Assembly (NCBI GenBank): GCA_030040315.1
Contig: JASHTY010000444.1
Coordinates: 1 to 46,022, forward strand
Source of the DNA: Terriglobia bacterium
GTDB lineage: Bacteria > Acidobacteriota > Terriglobia > UBA7540
Reading direction: 5' to 3'
DNA: 46,022 nt
Position numbers and translations under genes: made by a program. The notes under the pieces were generated by a model. It was not told where the DNA came from. It did no database searches and saw nothing but the letters and a program-made list of their open reading frames with translations. Shown here piece by piece: positions 25,981 to 35,100 of the stretch (position 1 is its first letter; every line of letters begins with the position of its first letter).

Positions 25981-26491
25981 GGTTTTCGGCGCGGGGTTTG
26001 TGGCGCTGGACCTTGTGGCGTTTTTCGGAGTCTACAGGCCGCTCGCCATTAGGCTTGACACTCAGGCCCACCACCGCGCGGAATTGCGCCAAACGATCAG
26101 AAATCTGCAAGTGCGTGTGGAGGTGCTGAAGAAATATGAGGCCGCCCAGCCCGATGTTGCGAAAGCGCTGGAGGATTTTGCCAGCGATCGCATCCCACCG
26201 CGGCGCGAAGGATATTCCACCGCAGACCACTTTCTTCATAAGGTGGCGGACGCCGCTGGAGTTAAGCTGGGAAATATTGAATTCAAACTTGAGCCGCAGC
26301 ACAAAGATCCACTGGAACGGTTGGAACTTGAAATCGCGGCGGATGGGCCGTACCCGGGCTTGATCAAGTTCGCGCACAGTCTTGAAACCGCCGATGACTT
26401 CATGCTCGTCCGCGAATTCCAGTTCACGCCGGGAGAGAATTTCGGTCCGATAAGTTTGAAGCTGAAGGCGGACCTTTACCTGACGCCATGA
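25940..26491 (+). CDS. pilO: PilO-like inner-membrane assembly protein
   Basis: This 183-residue protein has one membrane helix (about 13-32), a coiled coil (TQAHHRAELRQTIRNLQVRVEVLKKYEA) and a periplasmic domain with LEIAADGPYPGLIKFAHSLETADDFMLVREFQF. That is the PilO arrangement and pattern. It starts with GTG inside pilN and overlaps the next gene by 4 bases (ATGA at 26488-26491). It should form a heterodimer with the PilN-like protein. Confidence 0.8.
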   Translation: MRKSRRQIVNRIIEVFGAGFVALDLVAFFGVYRPLAIRLDTQAHHRAELRQTIRNLQVRVEVLKKYEAAQPDVAKALEDFASDRIPPRREGYSTADHFLHKVADAAGVKLGNIEFKLEPQHKDPLERLELEIAADGPYPGLIKFAHSLETADDFMLVREFQFTPGENFGPISLKLKADLYLTP

Positions 26492-27042
26492 AACTATCTG
26501 CTGGCATCCAAAAGTGGGGAAGCGCCGTGCTGGGCCTGGTAGCCATGTTGCTGGTGGCCAACCTGGTGGCCCAGTATCGGAGCTGGCAGCCAGGGAATTC
26601 CCGCGCGCACGCCGCCGCGCTCATTGAACCGCCGAGGAATTCGGAGAAGAGCACCGCACACGCGGCCGACGACTTGGCTCAATACGATCCCACGATTCAC
26701 TTTGACGAATTGAAGGATCTGGATTCACGCCCGTTGCCAGACCAGCCTCGTGACCCGTTTCTGTTCGTGGGCGAAACCGCTCCGGCGCCGGCGCCCGCGC
26801 CAAAGGCGGCGCCGGCTCCACCTCCTGCACCCCCTCCCCCGCCGCCCATCAAGGCGAATGGTTACAACGAACTACCCGGCGGAAAGGGTGAAGCCATGAT
26901 CACCTTCAACGAAGACGTGATGGTGGTTCACGAGGGAGATCCAATCGGCGATAAATACAAGGTGGTGAAGATTACACCCACAAACATAGTGATTGAAGAT
27001 GTCCAAACACAGAAGCAAACTGAATTGTCGTTCCCGCAATAA
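26488..27042 (+). CDS. PilP-like protein with one copy of the repeated module
   Basis: This 184-residue protein has one N-terminal helix (about 11-29), then a flexible region with an RDPFLFVGE motif (about 88-96), as PilP and GspC have before their folded domain. A Pro/Ala-rich linker (about 98-121) follows. The C-terminal module (about 124-170) contains GGKGEAMITFNEDVMVVHEGDPIGDKYKVVKI. The same module occurs four times in the protein at 15089-17068. The protein has a membrane anchor rather than the lipoprotein Cys of classical PilP, closer to GspC. It likely joins the PilN/PilO complex to the secretin. Confidence 0.78.
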   Translation: MKLSAGIQKWGSAVLGLVAMLLVANLVAQYRSWQPGNSRAHAAALIEPPRNSEKSTAHAADDLAQYDPTIHFDELKDLDSRPLPDQPRDPFLFVGETAPAPAPAPKAAPAPPPAPPPPPPIKANGYNELPGGKGEAMITFNEDVMVVHEGDPIGDKYKVVKITPTNIVIEDVQTQKQTELSFPQ

Positions 27043-27904
27043 GGCGCAGCGGCGGCCTGACGGCGTGGTGCTGGTCATCGTCATGATCGTGGCCACGCTG
27101 ATGCTCGTCGCTCTGGCCGCTGCGCTTCCCAGCGTTCTTCAGGAAGGGGAACGCGAGCGCGAGGAGGAGGTGCAATTCCGCGGTTACCAATACGCCCGCG
27201 CCGTCGCCCTCTTCCATAAGCAGTTCAACCGCTACCCGATCAACGTGAAGGAACTGATGGGAACGAATGGCATGCGATTCTTGCGCAAAGCGTACTCGGA
27301 TCCCATCGACCCCAAGGGGAAATGGCGATTCATCCACGTGAATGCTTCAGGCGTGCTGCTCGATTCCGTCAACCAGCCTTTGAACAATCAGAACAACACC
27401 AACCCTGCGGGCCTGGGCATCAACGGCTCATCCTCGTCCTCATCCTCATCTTCATTCTCCTCGAGCTCGTCGTTCGGCAGCAGCTTTTCCCTGGGCGGAT
27501 CGAGCTCCTTCGGGTCCACGATGGGCAATTCGGGGTTTGGGTCGAGTTCTTTCTCGGGAAATTCCACCTCGAGTTCGACTGGATTCAGCACATTCTCCAT
27601 GTCTTCGTCAGGGGCAAGTACCGGTCAGGAAGAGCTTCCCGGCGCATACATTGTCGGCGTCGCCCCCACGAGCAAGAAGCAGGCCATCAAGATCTGGAAG
27701 AAGTACGACCACTACAATCAATGGGAATTTATCGGGCTTGATATGGGCGTGTTCGGAGTCGGAGTCGGAATGCCGACCACAGGATCAGGCAGTGCCACCG
27801 GATTCGGGCAGCCCAACCAGCCGCAGAGCTCTTCATTCTCGTCCGGCGGCTTCAGCTTGAGTCCCACCACGACTTCCCAGAGCCCCGGCCCTCCGCAAAA
27901 CTGA
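26999..27904 (+). CDS. Ser-rich pseudopilin lacking Glu5
   Basis: The product has about 301 residues from ATG 26999. A basic leader ends RRPDG, followed by VVLVIVMIVATLMLVALAAALPSVLQEGERE, a class III-like helix. The fifth residue of the mature part is Ile, not Glu. Loss of Glu5 is known for the tip pseudopilin GspK. After the helix, QYARAVALFHKQFNRYPINVKEL and DPIDPKGKWRFIH are GspG-like. An extended Ser/Gly/Phe tract covers about residues 143-208, then a short conserved-looking KKQAIKIWKKYDHYNQWEFIGLD and another Ser-rich tail. It overlaps the PilP-like gene by 44 bases in another frame. Confidence 0.75.
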   Translation: MSKHRSKLNCRSRNKAQRRPDGVVLVIVMIVATLMLVALAAALPSVLQEGEREREEEVQFRGYQYARAVALFHKQFNRYPINVKELMGTNGMRFLRKAYSDPIDPKGKWRFIHVNASGVLLDSVNQPLNNQNNTNPAGLGINGSSSSSSSSSFSSSSSFGSSFSLGGSSSFGSTMGNSGFGSSSFSGNSTSSSTGFSTFSMSSSGASTGQEELPGAYIVGVAPTSKKQAIKIWKKYDHYNQWEFIGLDMGVFGVGVGMPTTGSGSATGFGQPNQPQSSSFSSGGFSLSPTTTSQSPGPPQN

Positions 27905-28052
27905 CAGTTGAAGATTACACATGTATCAGAAAACCTCCTACAAGCGCATCAGAATCGCTTTCACTGCCTGCCATCGTAATCTGGGTTAGAATAGAAGCTT
28001 TGGGGTCGACAATCGAACCAGGGGGAAGCTCCGTATTGGGAGCCGGACCAAG
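27905..28052. other. Gap between machine genes and downstream secreted-protein genes
   Basis: A TTAGAAT at 27986-27992 could be a -10 box but lacks a good -35. No hairpin terminator is evident. This gap may mark a separate transcription unit for the three following genes. Confidence 0.3.
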
Positions 28053-29228
28053 ATGCGATGCGGCGTTGGCAAAACGCTGGTGTTGGGGGCGAACCTGTGC
28101 CTGCTGCTGGTGATGGCGGGCTGCGCTACAGCTTTGTCGCCCAACGCTCCGCGGGCGGAGACGCATGCAACAACCCTGGTTTTTGATCCCTCGCCCTCGA
28201 CACTGGCGATTGGGCAGACGTTTCAATTCGCCGTCAGCGGTCCCAACACTCTGCATCCCGCCACGGTCTGGTCGGTGGCGGGGGTGAGAGGGGGCAATGC
28301 CACGGTCGGTACGATTACCAGCTCCGGGCTGTATACCGCGCCCGCGGCCGCACCGAACCCCGCGCTCGTAACCATCACCGCAGCCAGCAAAACCGATTCG
28401 AGCAATGCGGCATCGGTCCTAGTGACGATTTCCGCCGACAAGTCCACGCCCGACATGGCGATTTCCATCACCGGCCCAGCGGGCCCCGCGAGCGTCACCG
28501 TGGGCCAGACTCTTCCCATCACGGCCTCCGTAACGGGCTCTCCGAACAATTCCGTCAACTGGACCGTGACCGGCGCGCTTGCGGGCACGGTGGCCAACGG
28601 CAATGGCACGCTCGGCACGATTGTCGGCACTTCGGCCAGCGCCACCTACAATGCGCCCTCGGCATTGCCCTCGGGCAATAACCCCGTAACCATCACGGCC
28701 ACCAGCCAGGCGAACCCGGCGCAGTCCGCTTCGCTTACCGTAACCATCAATCCTTCCACAACTCGCGCGAACGCCGTCAATGTGCCGGGCGGAGACGTTG
28801 ACGCGGACGGATTCAACGTTGACATCGCTTCCTCCAACACAACGCTGGGCCTTGCCGATGTCGGCACCTGTGCGGGAACGCTCGCCTCCACCTCCAGCGT
28901 CACGAGTTGCTCGGGAGGCGTGGCTAGCGTCACGATCACGCGGGGCTCAACGGCCATCGTCTGGCTGCTGGGACAGGGCCTGACGGATAGTGGCGGAACA
29001 TCGGTGGCGAGCGGCCTGTCAGTGGATGTAAGCCAGGGGCCGCACAATGACGTCACGGTGACGCAGTTGACGCCCCTCAACCCCACGGATAATCCCGCCA
29101 GGCTGCTGAACGTGGCGTTCCAGGTAACGGTCAGTCCGAACGCCTCGCCAGGCCCGCGCAACATCATGGTGACCAACACCGCCACCGGTGACTTGCAGGC
29201 GTTTGTGGGTGCAATACAGATTGAGTAG
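28053..29228 (+). CDS. Lipoprotein with bacterial Ig-like domains
   Basis: This 391-residue exported protein has lipobox LLLVMAGC (Cys at about 24). Two Ig-like units follow: about 40-128 (FDPSPSTLAIGQTFQFAVSG ... TVGTITSSGLYTAPAA ... VTITAASK) and about 135-235 (SITGPAGPASVTVGQTLPITASV ... LGTIVGTSASATYNAPS ... VTITATSQ). These 'G-T-I-x-x-x-G-x-Y-x-A-P' patterns are common in acidobacterial surface proteins. A third beta-rich part carries ITRGSTAIVWLLGQGL. It is probably an adhesin or surface lipoprotein and sits directly after the machine genes. Confidence 0.8.
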   Translation: MRCGVGKTLVLGANLCLLLVMAGCATALSPNAPRAETHATTLVFDPSPSTLAIGQTFQFAVSGPNTLHPATVWSVAGVRGGNATVGTITSSGLYTAPAAAPNPALVTITAASKTDSSNAASVLVTISADKSTPDMAISITGPAGPASVTVGQTLPITASVTGSPNNSVNWTVTGALAGTVANGNGTLGTIVGTSASATYNAPSALPSGNNPVTITATSQANPAQSASLTVTINPSTTRANAVNVPGGDVDADGFNVDIASSNTTLGLADVGTCAGTLASTSSVTSCSGGVASVTITRGSTAIVWLLGQGLTDSGGTSVASGLSVDVSQGPHNDVTVTQLTPLNPTDNPARLLNVAFQVTVSPNASPGPRNIMVTNTATGDLQAFVGAIQIE

Positions 29229-29236
29229 AGGTACAA

Positions 29237-30082
29237 GTGTTGAAATTGCGCATTGCCATTCTCGTGGGTGCGCTGGCCGCCGGAGCGGCAGCCGCTTCCG
29301 TCGCGCGCGCCTCCGCGCTCATCTCCATGTCGCTCGAACAGCTCACGGAAGCATCCAGCGAAATCGTCCAGGGCCAGGTGGCGGGGCAAGTGAGCCGCTG
29401 GAACGACTCCCACACGCAGATCGTGACCTTAACGTCATTCCATGTTGTGCAAGCGTACAAAGGCGATGCTGCTTCGCAAGTGGTGATTGAACAGATGGGC
29501 GGCAAAGTAGGCAACACGTCGGTGTTTGTCCCCGGTGAAATGGCATTCAAGCCGCAGGGTGATTACGTTCTGTTCCTCGAACCTGCAACCGCTTCCCGCT
29601 ATCGGCTCGTCGGGATGACTCAGGGCGCATATCGCATCTACCGTGACGCTGCCACTCACCAGGACCGGGTGATTCTGCCTTCGTACAACCGAATGCAGGC
29701 CGAGCTGGAATCGCTTGGCCCTGAGGACCCGGCGGGAACATTGCCACTTGCGGGATTCCACAAATACGTGGCCGCGATTGTGGACCAGGGGATCCGCGTT
29801 CCACACGGTTTGGCTCTTCCTGTGGCGATTGTCTCCACGGAAGCGTGCGGGGCAGGACACATGCACGTCTACGGCAAGACCACCACGGTGCTTTTCCCGA
29901 GCAAATCGCTGGTGATTCCGGCGGGCACGGAAGTGGAAGGTGAGGCGGTTCTGCTCAGCGCGATGTGGACGATTCACTGGGACGAATTGAACGTGCGCGG
30001 CGTTCACGCGCCAATCTCCGCGACCAACGAAGAGAAGGAAGGAACGCTGCGGGGCCGCAATCTGATCCTGCAGGTAAGGTGA
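29237..30082 (+). CDS. Secreted protein of unknown function, partner of the metalloprotease gene
   Basis: This 281-residue protein begins with a signal peptide (AILVGALAAGAAAASVARASA). The body opens SMSLEQLTEASSEIVQGQV and has a beta-rich pattern with FHVVQAYKGD and GDYVLFLEP. I recognise no catalytic motif and give no function. It starts with GTG preceded by AGAGG, eight bases after the Ig-like gene, and is followed five bases later by the metalloprotease gene, so the three are probably one operon. Confidence 0.75.
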   Translation: MLKLRIAILVGALAAGAAAASVARASALISMSLEQLTEASSEIVQGQVAGQVSRWNDSHTQIVTLTSFHVVQAYKGDAASQVVIEQMGGKVGNTSVFVPGEMAFKPQGDYVLFLEPATASRYRLVGMTQGAYRIYRDAATHQDRVILPSYNRMQAELESLGPEDPAGTLPLAGFHKYVAAIVDQGIRVPHGLALPVAIVSTEACGAGHMHVYGKTTTVLFPSKSLVIPAGTEVEGEAVLLSAMWTIHWDELNVRGVHAPISATNEEKEGTLRGRNLILQVR

Positions 30083-30087
30083 AGGCG

Positions 30088-31164
30088 ATGAGGGCGTTTG
30101 TGGCGAAAATGACCGGCCGGCAATGGGCGTGGTGCAGCCTTGCCCTGTTGGGGGCCTTGTTGGGCATCTACTCTGCCGTCCTCCTGTTTGGGACCACATT
30201 CCAATTGCTTCCCATCAATTCCGGCGACGTGCAAAGGGTCACGTGGCCCACGGGGAATATCGCTTGGAGCTTAAACCCCACAAACACCGTTGTTTACACA
30301 AACGAGGGAATGCTAGCGGATCGGGCAGCGTTGACGGCGGCGCTGGGTAAAGCCTTTTCACTTTGGTCAAGTGCCCAGTATCACGGCGCGAGCGTCAATA
30401 CTCTCTCCTTCACGCAAACTGCCGACAACGATAACACCACCTTCGTTTCAGGTGACTGCGTCAACTCGATTGGTTTCACCGGAAGCCTGGCGACGGGCGT
30501 CATCGCTGAAACCGAAGTGACCTCGTATTCCAGTTCCACACCGCCTTTCAAGTATCAATGCTCCTCAGGCGCCACGCCGCGCATCTGCCCTCAGAAGGTT
30601 TGCATCAGCGACGCGGACATTGAGTTCAGCGCCGACGCCTTCTTCTACACGCCGGCATACCGCCGCCCGCCCGCGGATTACTTTGATTTCCAGACCGTGG
30701 CGGAGCACGAGATCGGCCACATGATCGGACTGGATCACAGCGGGTTGGCGAACGCCGTCATGTATCCTTACGGAGATTGGGGCACGGGCGGAGTGAAGTA
30801 CGCGCTGGCGGTGGATGATGAGATCGGCAGCGCCGTGCTCTACCCGAATAGCGCCATCCTGAACATGGTGGGAGGAATCAAAGGCACCGTGACCGTGGAT
30901 GGAATTCCCGCCTTCGCCGCTCATGTTGTCGCCATCGACCGCGCCACCGGTAATGTGGTGACCGACACTCTCTCCGACACCGATGGCAACTACCACCTGC
31001 GCATGTTCCAGGGCAACTACTTCGTCATGGTCCTGCCCTTGGCCACGGACACTTCCGGAGGCAGCGCCAGCGATGGTGTGACCACGGTGCAAAATTTCCG
31101 TGGGTTCACGAATGGATATCCGGGCGCGACTGCACAAGCGGGGTATACCGGAAAGTTCTACTGA
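30088..31164 (+). CDS. Matrixin-type zinc metalloprotease
   Basis: This 358-residue protein has an N-terminal helix (about 14-36) serving as signal or anchor. The catalytic domain carries the extended zinc motif HEIGHMIGLDH (His207, His211, His217, with catalytic Glu208), followed by a Met-turn at AVMYP (Met225). This is the matrixin/metzincin hallmark. Upstream, WSLNPTNTVVYTNEGM and ALGKAFSLWSS fit the start of matrixin domains. Residues about 254-340 form a carboxypeptidase-regulatory-like domain (GGIKGTVTVDGIPAFAAHVVAI ... DTDGNYHLRM). ATG 30088 is preferred over an upstream frame start because the signal helix follows it directly. It is a good candidate substrate of the adjacent secretion machine. 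Confidence 0.9.
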   Translation: MRAFVAKMTGRQWAWCSLALLGALLGIYSAVLLFGTTFQLLPINSGDVQRVTWPTGNIAWSLNPTNTVVYTNEGMLADRAALTAALGKAFSLWSSAQYHGASVNTLSFTQTADNDNTTFVSGDCVNSIGFTGSLATGVIAETEVTSYSSSTPPFKYQCSSGATPRICPQKVCISDADIEFSADAFFYTPAYRRPPADYFDFQTVAEHEIGHMIGLDHSGLANAVMYPYGDWGTGGVKYALAVDDEIGSAVLYPNSAILNMVGGIKGTVTVDGIPAFAAHVVAIDRATGNVVTDTLSDTDGNYHLRMFQGNYFVMVLPLATDTSGGSASDGVTTVQNFRGFTNGYPGATAQAGYTGKFY

Positions 31165-31277
31165 GCGAATCCCAACGGACAATCGGAATCGTTGTGGGAA
31201 GGTACGCGGATATAACTTGGCCACGAGCGCCGCAGTGCCGGCACCGTAGCCATGGGTTCAAGCGCTTCTGATTGGCG

Positions 31278-31841
31278 CTAAGCGTGCGCGGCTGCCACCG
31301 CGCGGCGCGAAGCTTCAACGGTCTTCGCCACCCGCCGATGGTCGACGAGCATGGCGAGCAGTTCGCCGCGCTGCACCTTCTCGCTCAGCACCGTGCACAT
31401 GGAAAGGGCGTTAAAAGGCCGAATGAAATCATGAAGGCGGCGTTGATAATCGCGGATGGTTGCCGCATCCGTGCCGTTTCCATAAGCCCAGGACCAGTCC
31501 GTCACCCAGCGCATCACTGTGGCATGCCGATGAAGCGGGCTGCGCTGCAGCGGTTCGCTGGGACGGAACAAATCCGCCAGACAGTTGGGCGCGGTCAGGA
31601 AAACCAGTCGCTCACTGTGCAGCAGGGCATCCGTCTTCAGTCCAGCTTCGCTTAATCCGTGCGCGATGTCCTTCAGGCAGGTGGGCCCGGCCATTACGAC
31701 CACTTGCTGTCCGATTTCCAAACCTGCGGTGGAGAACTGAAGGATTTCAGAAAGGCTTTTCTCCTTCCGGACGACCAGGCGACAGAGTTCGCCCGGCGCC
31801 GAAAGGCTTCCGTGGGTCCCCAAATTGAAGTTCATACTCAC
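31278..31841 (-). CDS. MEDS-domain (DcmR-like sensory) protein
   Basis: This 187-residue cytoplasmic protein shows the MEDS pattern: SLSEILQFSTAGLEIGQQVVVMAG near the N-terminus, VMRWVTDWSWAYGNG in the middle, and a C-terminal DYQRRLHDFIRPFNALSMCTVLSEKVQRGELLAMLVDHRRV. MEDS domains occur in sensors related to DcmR and bind unknown small ligands. There is no attached DNA-binding or kinase domain, so it would need a partner. It faces the metalloprotease gene tail to tail and lies downstream of the TonB receptors on the same strand. Confidence 0.75.
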   Translation of the reverse strand: MSMNFNLGTHGSLSAPGELCRLVVRKEKSLSEILQFSTAGLEIGQQVVVMAGPTCLKDIAHGLSEAGLKTDALLHSERLVFLTAPNCLADLFRPSEPLQRSPLHRHATVMRWVTDWSWAYGNGTDAATIRDYQRRLHDFIRPFNALSMCTVLSEKVQRGELLAMLVDHRRVAKTVEASRRAVAAAHA

Positions 31842-32123
31842 AATGATGGGCGAAACCGGGCGGGCATGTCAACAGGTGGCGAGGCGGTCGCACTCGCGGC
31901 GGCGACCAATGGGCTTGACATTTCACTTCTTCTGAGCACTGGAAATCGGGCCTTCCGGTCCAGATGCCGTGCGGTTGATGAGTCTGCAAAATCAGATTGA
32001 GGTAGCCACGGCTTTACCCGTCAGTCGACGGTCCAGGCGGCGATCCTCCCTGGGCGGAATCGCCGCTATCAGTTCACATCGTGGTGCCTAATTAAATAAG
32101 GTAATGCCTCTTAATGTTATCAA
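31842..32123. other. Intergenic region with an 8-base inverted repeat
   Basis: This lies between the end of the TonB receptor gene and the start of the MEDS gene. GCGGCGAT (32037-32044) pairs with ATCGCCGC (32059-32066) across 14 bases. No T-run follows on the minus strand, so it is not a clear intrinsic terminator; it may be an operator. No gene is seen. Confidence 0.4.
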
Positions 32124-35100
32124 CTAGAATGTTAACACCACCCCAAGGTCAATACGCCGGTTGGCGGCCTGCAGGCCTCCGCCGAATCCGCCACCGAATA
32201 GCCCGCCGATGGAGTTGGACTGATCAAACAGCGGAGAGCCCACCACTCCGACGCGCGTCCCCAGGTTCACGTCGTTGAACAAGTTCCGGGCATTAACGCT
32301 GAGCGTGAGGTTGAAGCGCCGGTTGGTGTTGCTCCCGCCGCCTCCAAAGAAGCCACCGCCTCCACCTCCTCCGCTCAACCCGCGCCCTCCAAGGCCCCCA
32401 CCGCCGCCTCCACCCCCGCCACCGCCTCCACCCCCACCCCCGCCACCGCGTCCGCCACCGCCTCCGCCGCCTCCGGGTCCGCCACGTCCGCCGCCTCCGC
32501 CTCCTGGTCCACCGCCGCCAAATCCGCCCGTGTTCGACGGTCTCGAAAGTTCCCGTCCAAATCCAAACGTCTTGGCCAGGCGAAGGTTGAAAGTGAATTG
32601 TCCGGGGTTGTCGTAGGAATACGGTGCAATGATCGACTGTGCCGTGCTGGGCGTAGCGTTGAACGAAACCCCCAGCGGGCAGGTGATGGGGGTTACAGTG
32701 CACGCCGCTCCCAAGGCCGGGCGCGCATTAAACGTGCCCGTACCAAACAAATCCGTAGGCACCGTCACGTTAAAGGGCGAGCCCGACCTTGTTACCAGGA
32801 AGGGACTCAGGCTGAAGTGGTGCGGCAGGTTCCAGTTCCCGATCAACACCAATTGATTGCGTACGTCAAAAGGCGCGCGGCCGTAATCCTGGCGGATGTC
32901 GTAGGGGTTCATGATGACCGTCGGAGTGTTCCCGCTGGTGTTCGCGTCCGCATAACTGAGCGTGTAGAAACCGCCCAGGGTCAGCTTGGTGCCCAATCGC
33001 AGGTTGAAATTGGCGATGAACTGGTTCTGATTGAAAAGTCCCGTGGACTGATAGTCGTAGATATTGCCAGCGGCTGTGCCAAGGGGCCGGGTTCCCAACT
33101 CGGGGTCACCCAAGGGAAATGTTCCGGGCAGGGGCGCGTTAATATCGTTGGTCAGAAGCTGGTGCACGCCATGGGCATTGAGATAAGTCACGGAAACCGT
33201 GGCATTCTTGGATACCTGCTGCTCGATTCCAATCGCCGACTGCATGGTGTAGGGCGCGCGCACATTGGGGTCGACCTGATAGCGCGAAGGCGTCTCATTG
33301 GACTGGCCACTCAGGCTGCTGAGACTGGGAATATTCGGGAAAAACGTAGGAGAGGGAATCAGGTAGGTTTGTTCATTAATGCCGTTCTGCCGTTCAGCAT
33401 CAAGCAACAGGGATTCTGGAAAACGGTCGTAGAAGATGCCGAATCCCGCGCGCAGTACGGTCTTTGCCGCCGATTTTTTGTGCGGGCCGAGCGCCCAGGC
33501 AAGGCCCACGCGGGGCGCAAAGTCCGAGTGGTCGGGAATGTCATTCTGGGTTTCCCAGCGCAGCCCCAGGCTGAGGGTCATGCCGGGAGTTACCTTCCAG
33601 TCGTCCTGAGCGAACAGGCCCACATCCAGAAGATTGACGGTAGCCAGGGGATTTCCACCCACGATCAGAAACTGGGTCGCTCCACTGGTTTGGCAGTTGG
33701 TTCCACCGGCGTTGGCGCAGGCCTGAAGACTTGTCTCCGCTGTTTGATAAGCGCCGATGGACGTAAAGGTGAACGTCCCGTTGAAGTTGGTGTTGGCGGT
33801 GTTGTTGTCCTGCTCGTCGCGCAGTCGCGCACCCACCACCAGGGTATGTTTGCCGATAAAAAATGAAGTCAGGTTCTGCGCTTCATAGTGGTTTTGAACG
33901 TCGGTGGAGGATCCCATAACGTTTCCTCCACCCGTAAACGCTCCCTGCACCTCGAGGGCGGCGGCCGTGGAAGCGGGAGTATTGTTCGTGTAGTCGTGCA
34001 GGTACTGGAAGCGAAACTGGTTCAGCTTTTTGGCGCTGATCACATCCGTATCGCTCACCTGAACGGTATGTTCATCGCTGTGAGAGTTCAGGCCCTGCGT
34101 GGCGAGGTTCAACTGGCCCACGCTTTGATCGGCATTGGTCGCATTATTGTCGTAATACTGATAGCGAATTGAAAGTACATTGCTGTTCGTGAGCTGTAGA
34201 TCGAGTCGGGGGCTCAGGTTGGTCCTGCCGCTTGGGGTGGCAACGGCCTGGCTGAGGGGAGTCTGCTGAAGCGTGGTGAGGTTCAGTACCTCTGCGGAGA
34301 CGACTGAGTTATCCTCAAGGCCGCGCCGGAAGAACGAAAAGAAAAACGACGCTTTCTTGCTGAGCGGCCCGCCCACGTTGGCGTTGTAAAAATCCGAGTG
34401 AAATGAAGGATCGTTGACGGCAAAAGGGTTCCGCGTGTCAAACTGCGAGAGCCCGACACTGGCCATCCCCTGCCCGTGGAATTGAGCTGAACCCGGCCGG
34501 GTAGTGATTTCGATTCGCCCGTATCCCAGCTTGTCGTACTCCGCCGAAAACGGGTTCTGGTTGATGCGGACCTCCAGAATGTCCGCCTTGGGTGGAAGCT
34601 GGCCGGCTGTGAAGCCGTCGACATAAATCTGGCCACCATTGGGACCGGCGGAGGGCCCCGCAAGCGCTTCCAACTCCGACTGCAATTCGTCCGGGTCGTC
34701 GGACAGCGCTTGCAGGTCTTCTCCCTTGATGACCAGTGACGTGGCATTTTCCGTGGGATTGACGCTCACCTGTGTGGTGGAATCCGTGACCTCAACCTTT
34801 TCCACTTCCGATGCAATCTGGAGCGAAATGTCGAGCTTGAGTGCTTTACCCGCCGCCACGACCTGGCCCGGCTGATCGAAGGGCGTGAAACCCTTGGCAC
34901 GAACGCGGATGGTGTAGGTTCCCGGAGCGAGCCCGGTGATTTCATACGTGCCATCGGGTTTGACCGTGCCGGCTTTCACCTGTCCGGTGGAGGAAACGGC
35001 GGCGATGCGAGCGGCAGGAACGCTGGCACCGGAGGGGTCGGAAATCTGGCCTTTCACTGACCCTGTAGCGCCATTCTGCGCGAAGATCAAGCCGCCGGGA

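Noticed and set aside
31166-31200. Hairpin terminator between the metalloprotease and MEDS genes
   Set aside because: CCCAACG and CGTTGTGGG pair only with a bulge, over a loose loop and without a T-run; too weak to call.
32275-32616. Pro-rich plus-strand frame
   Set aside because: It is the complement of the Gly-rich tract in the TonB receptor. The same applies to 35485-35751.
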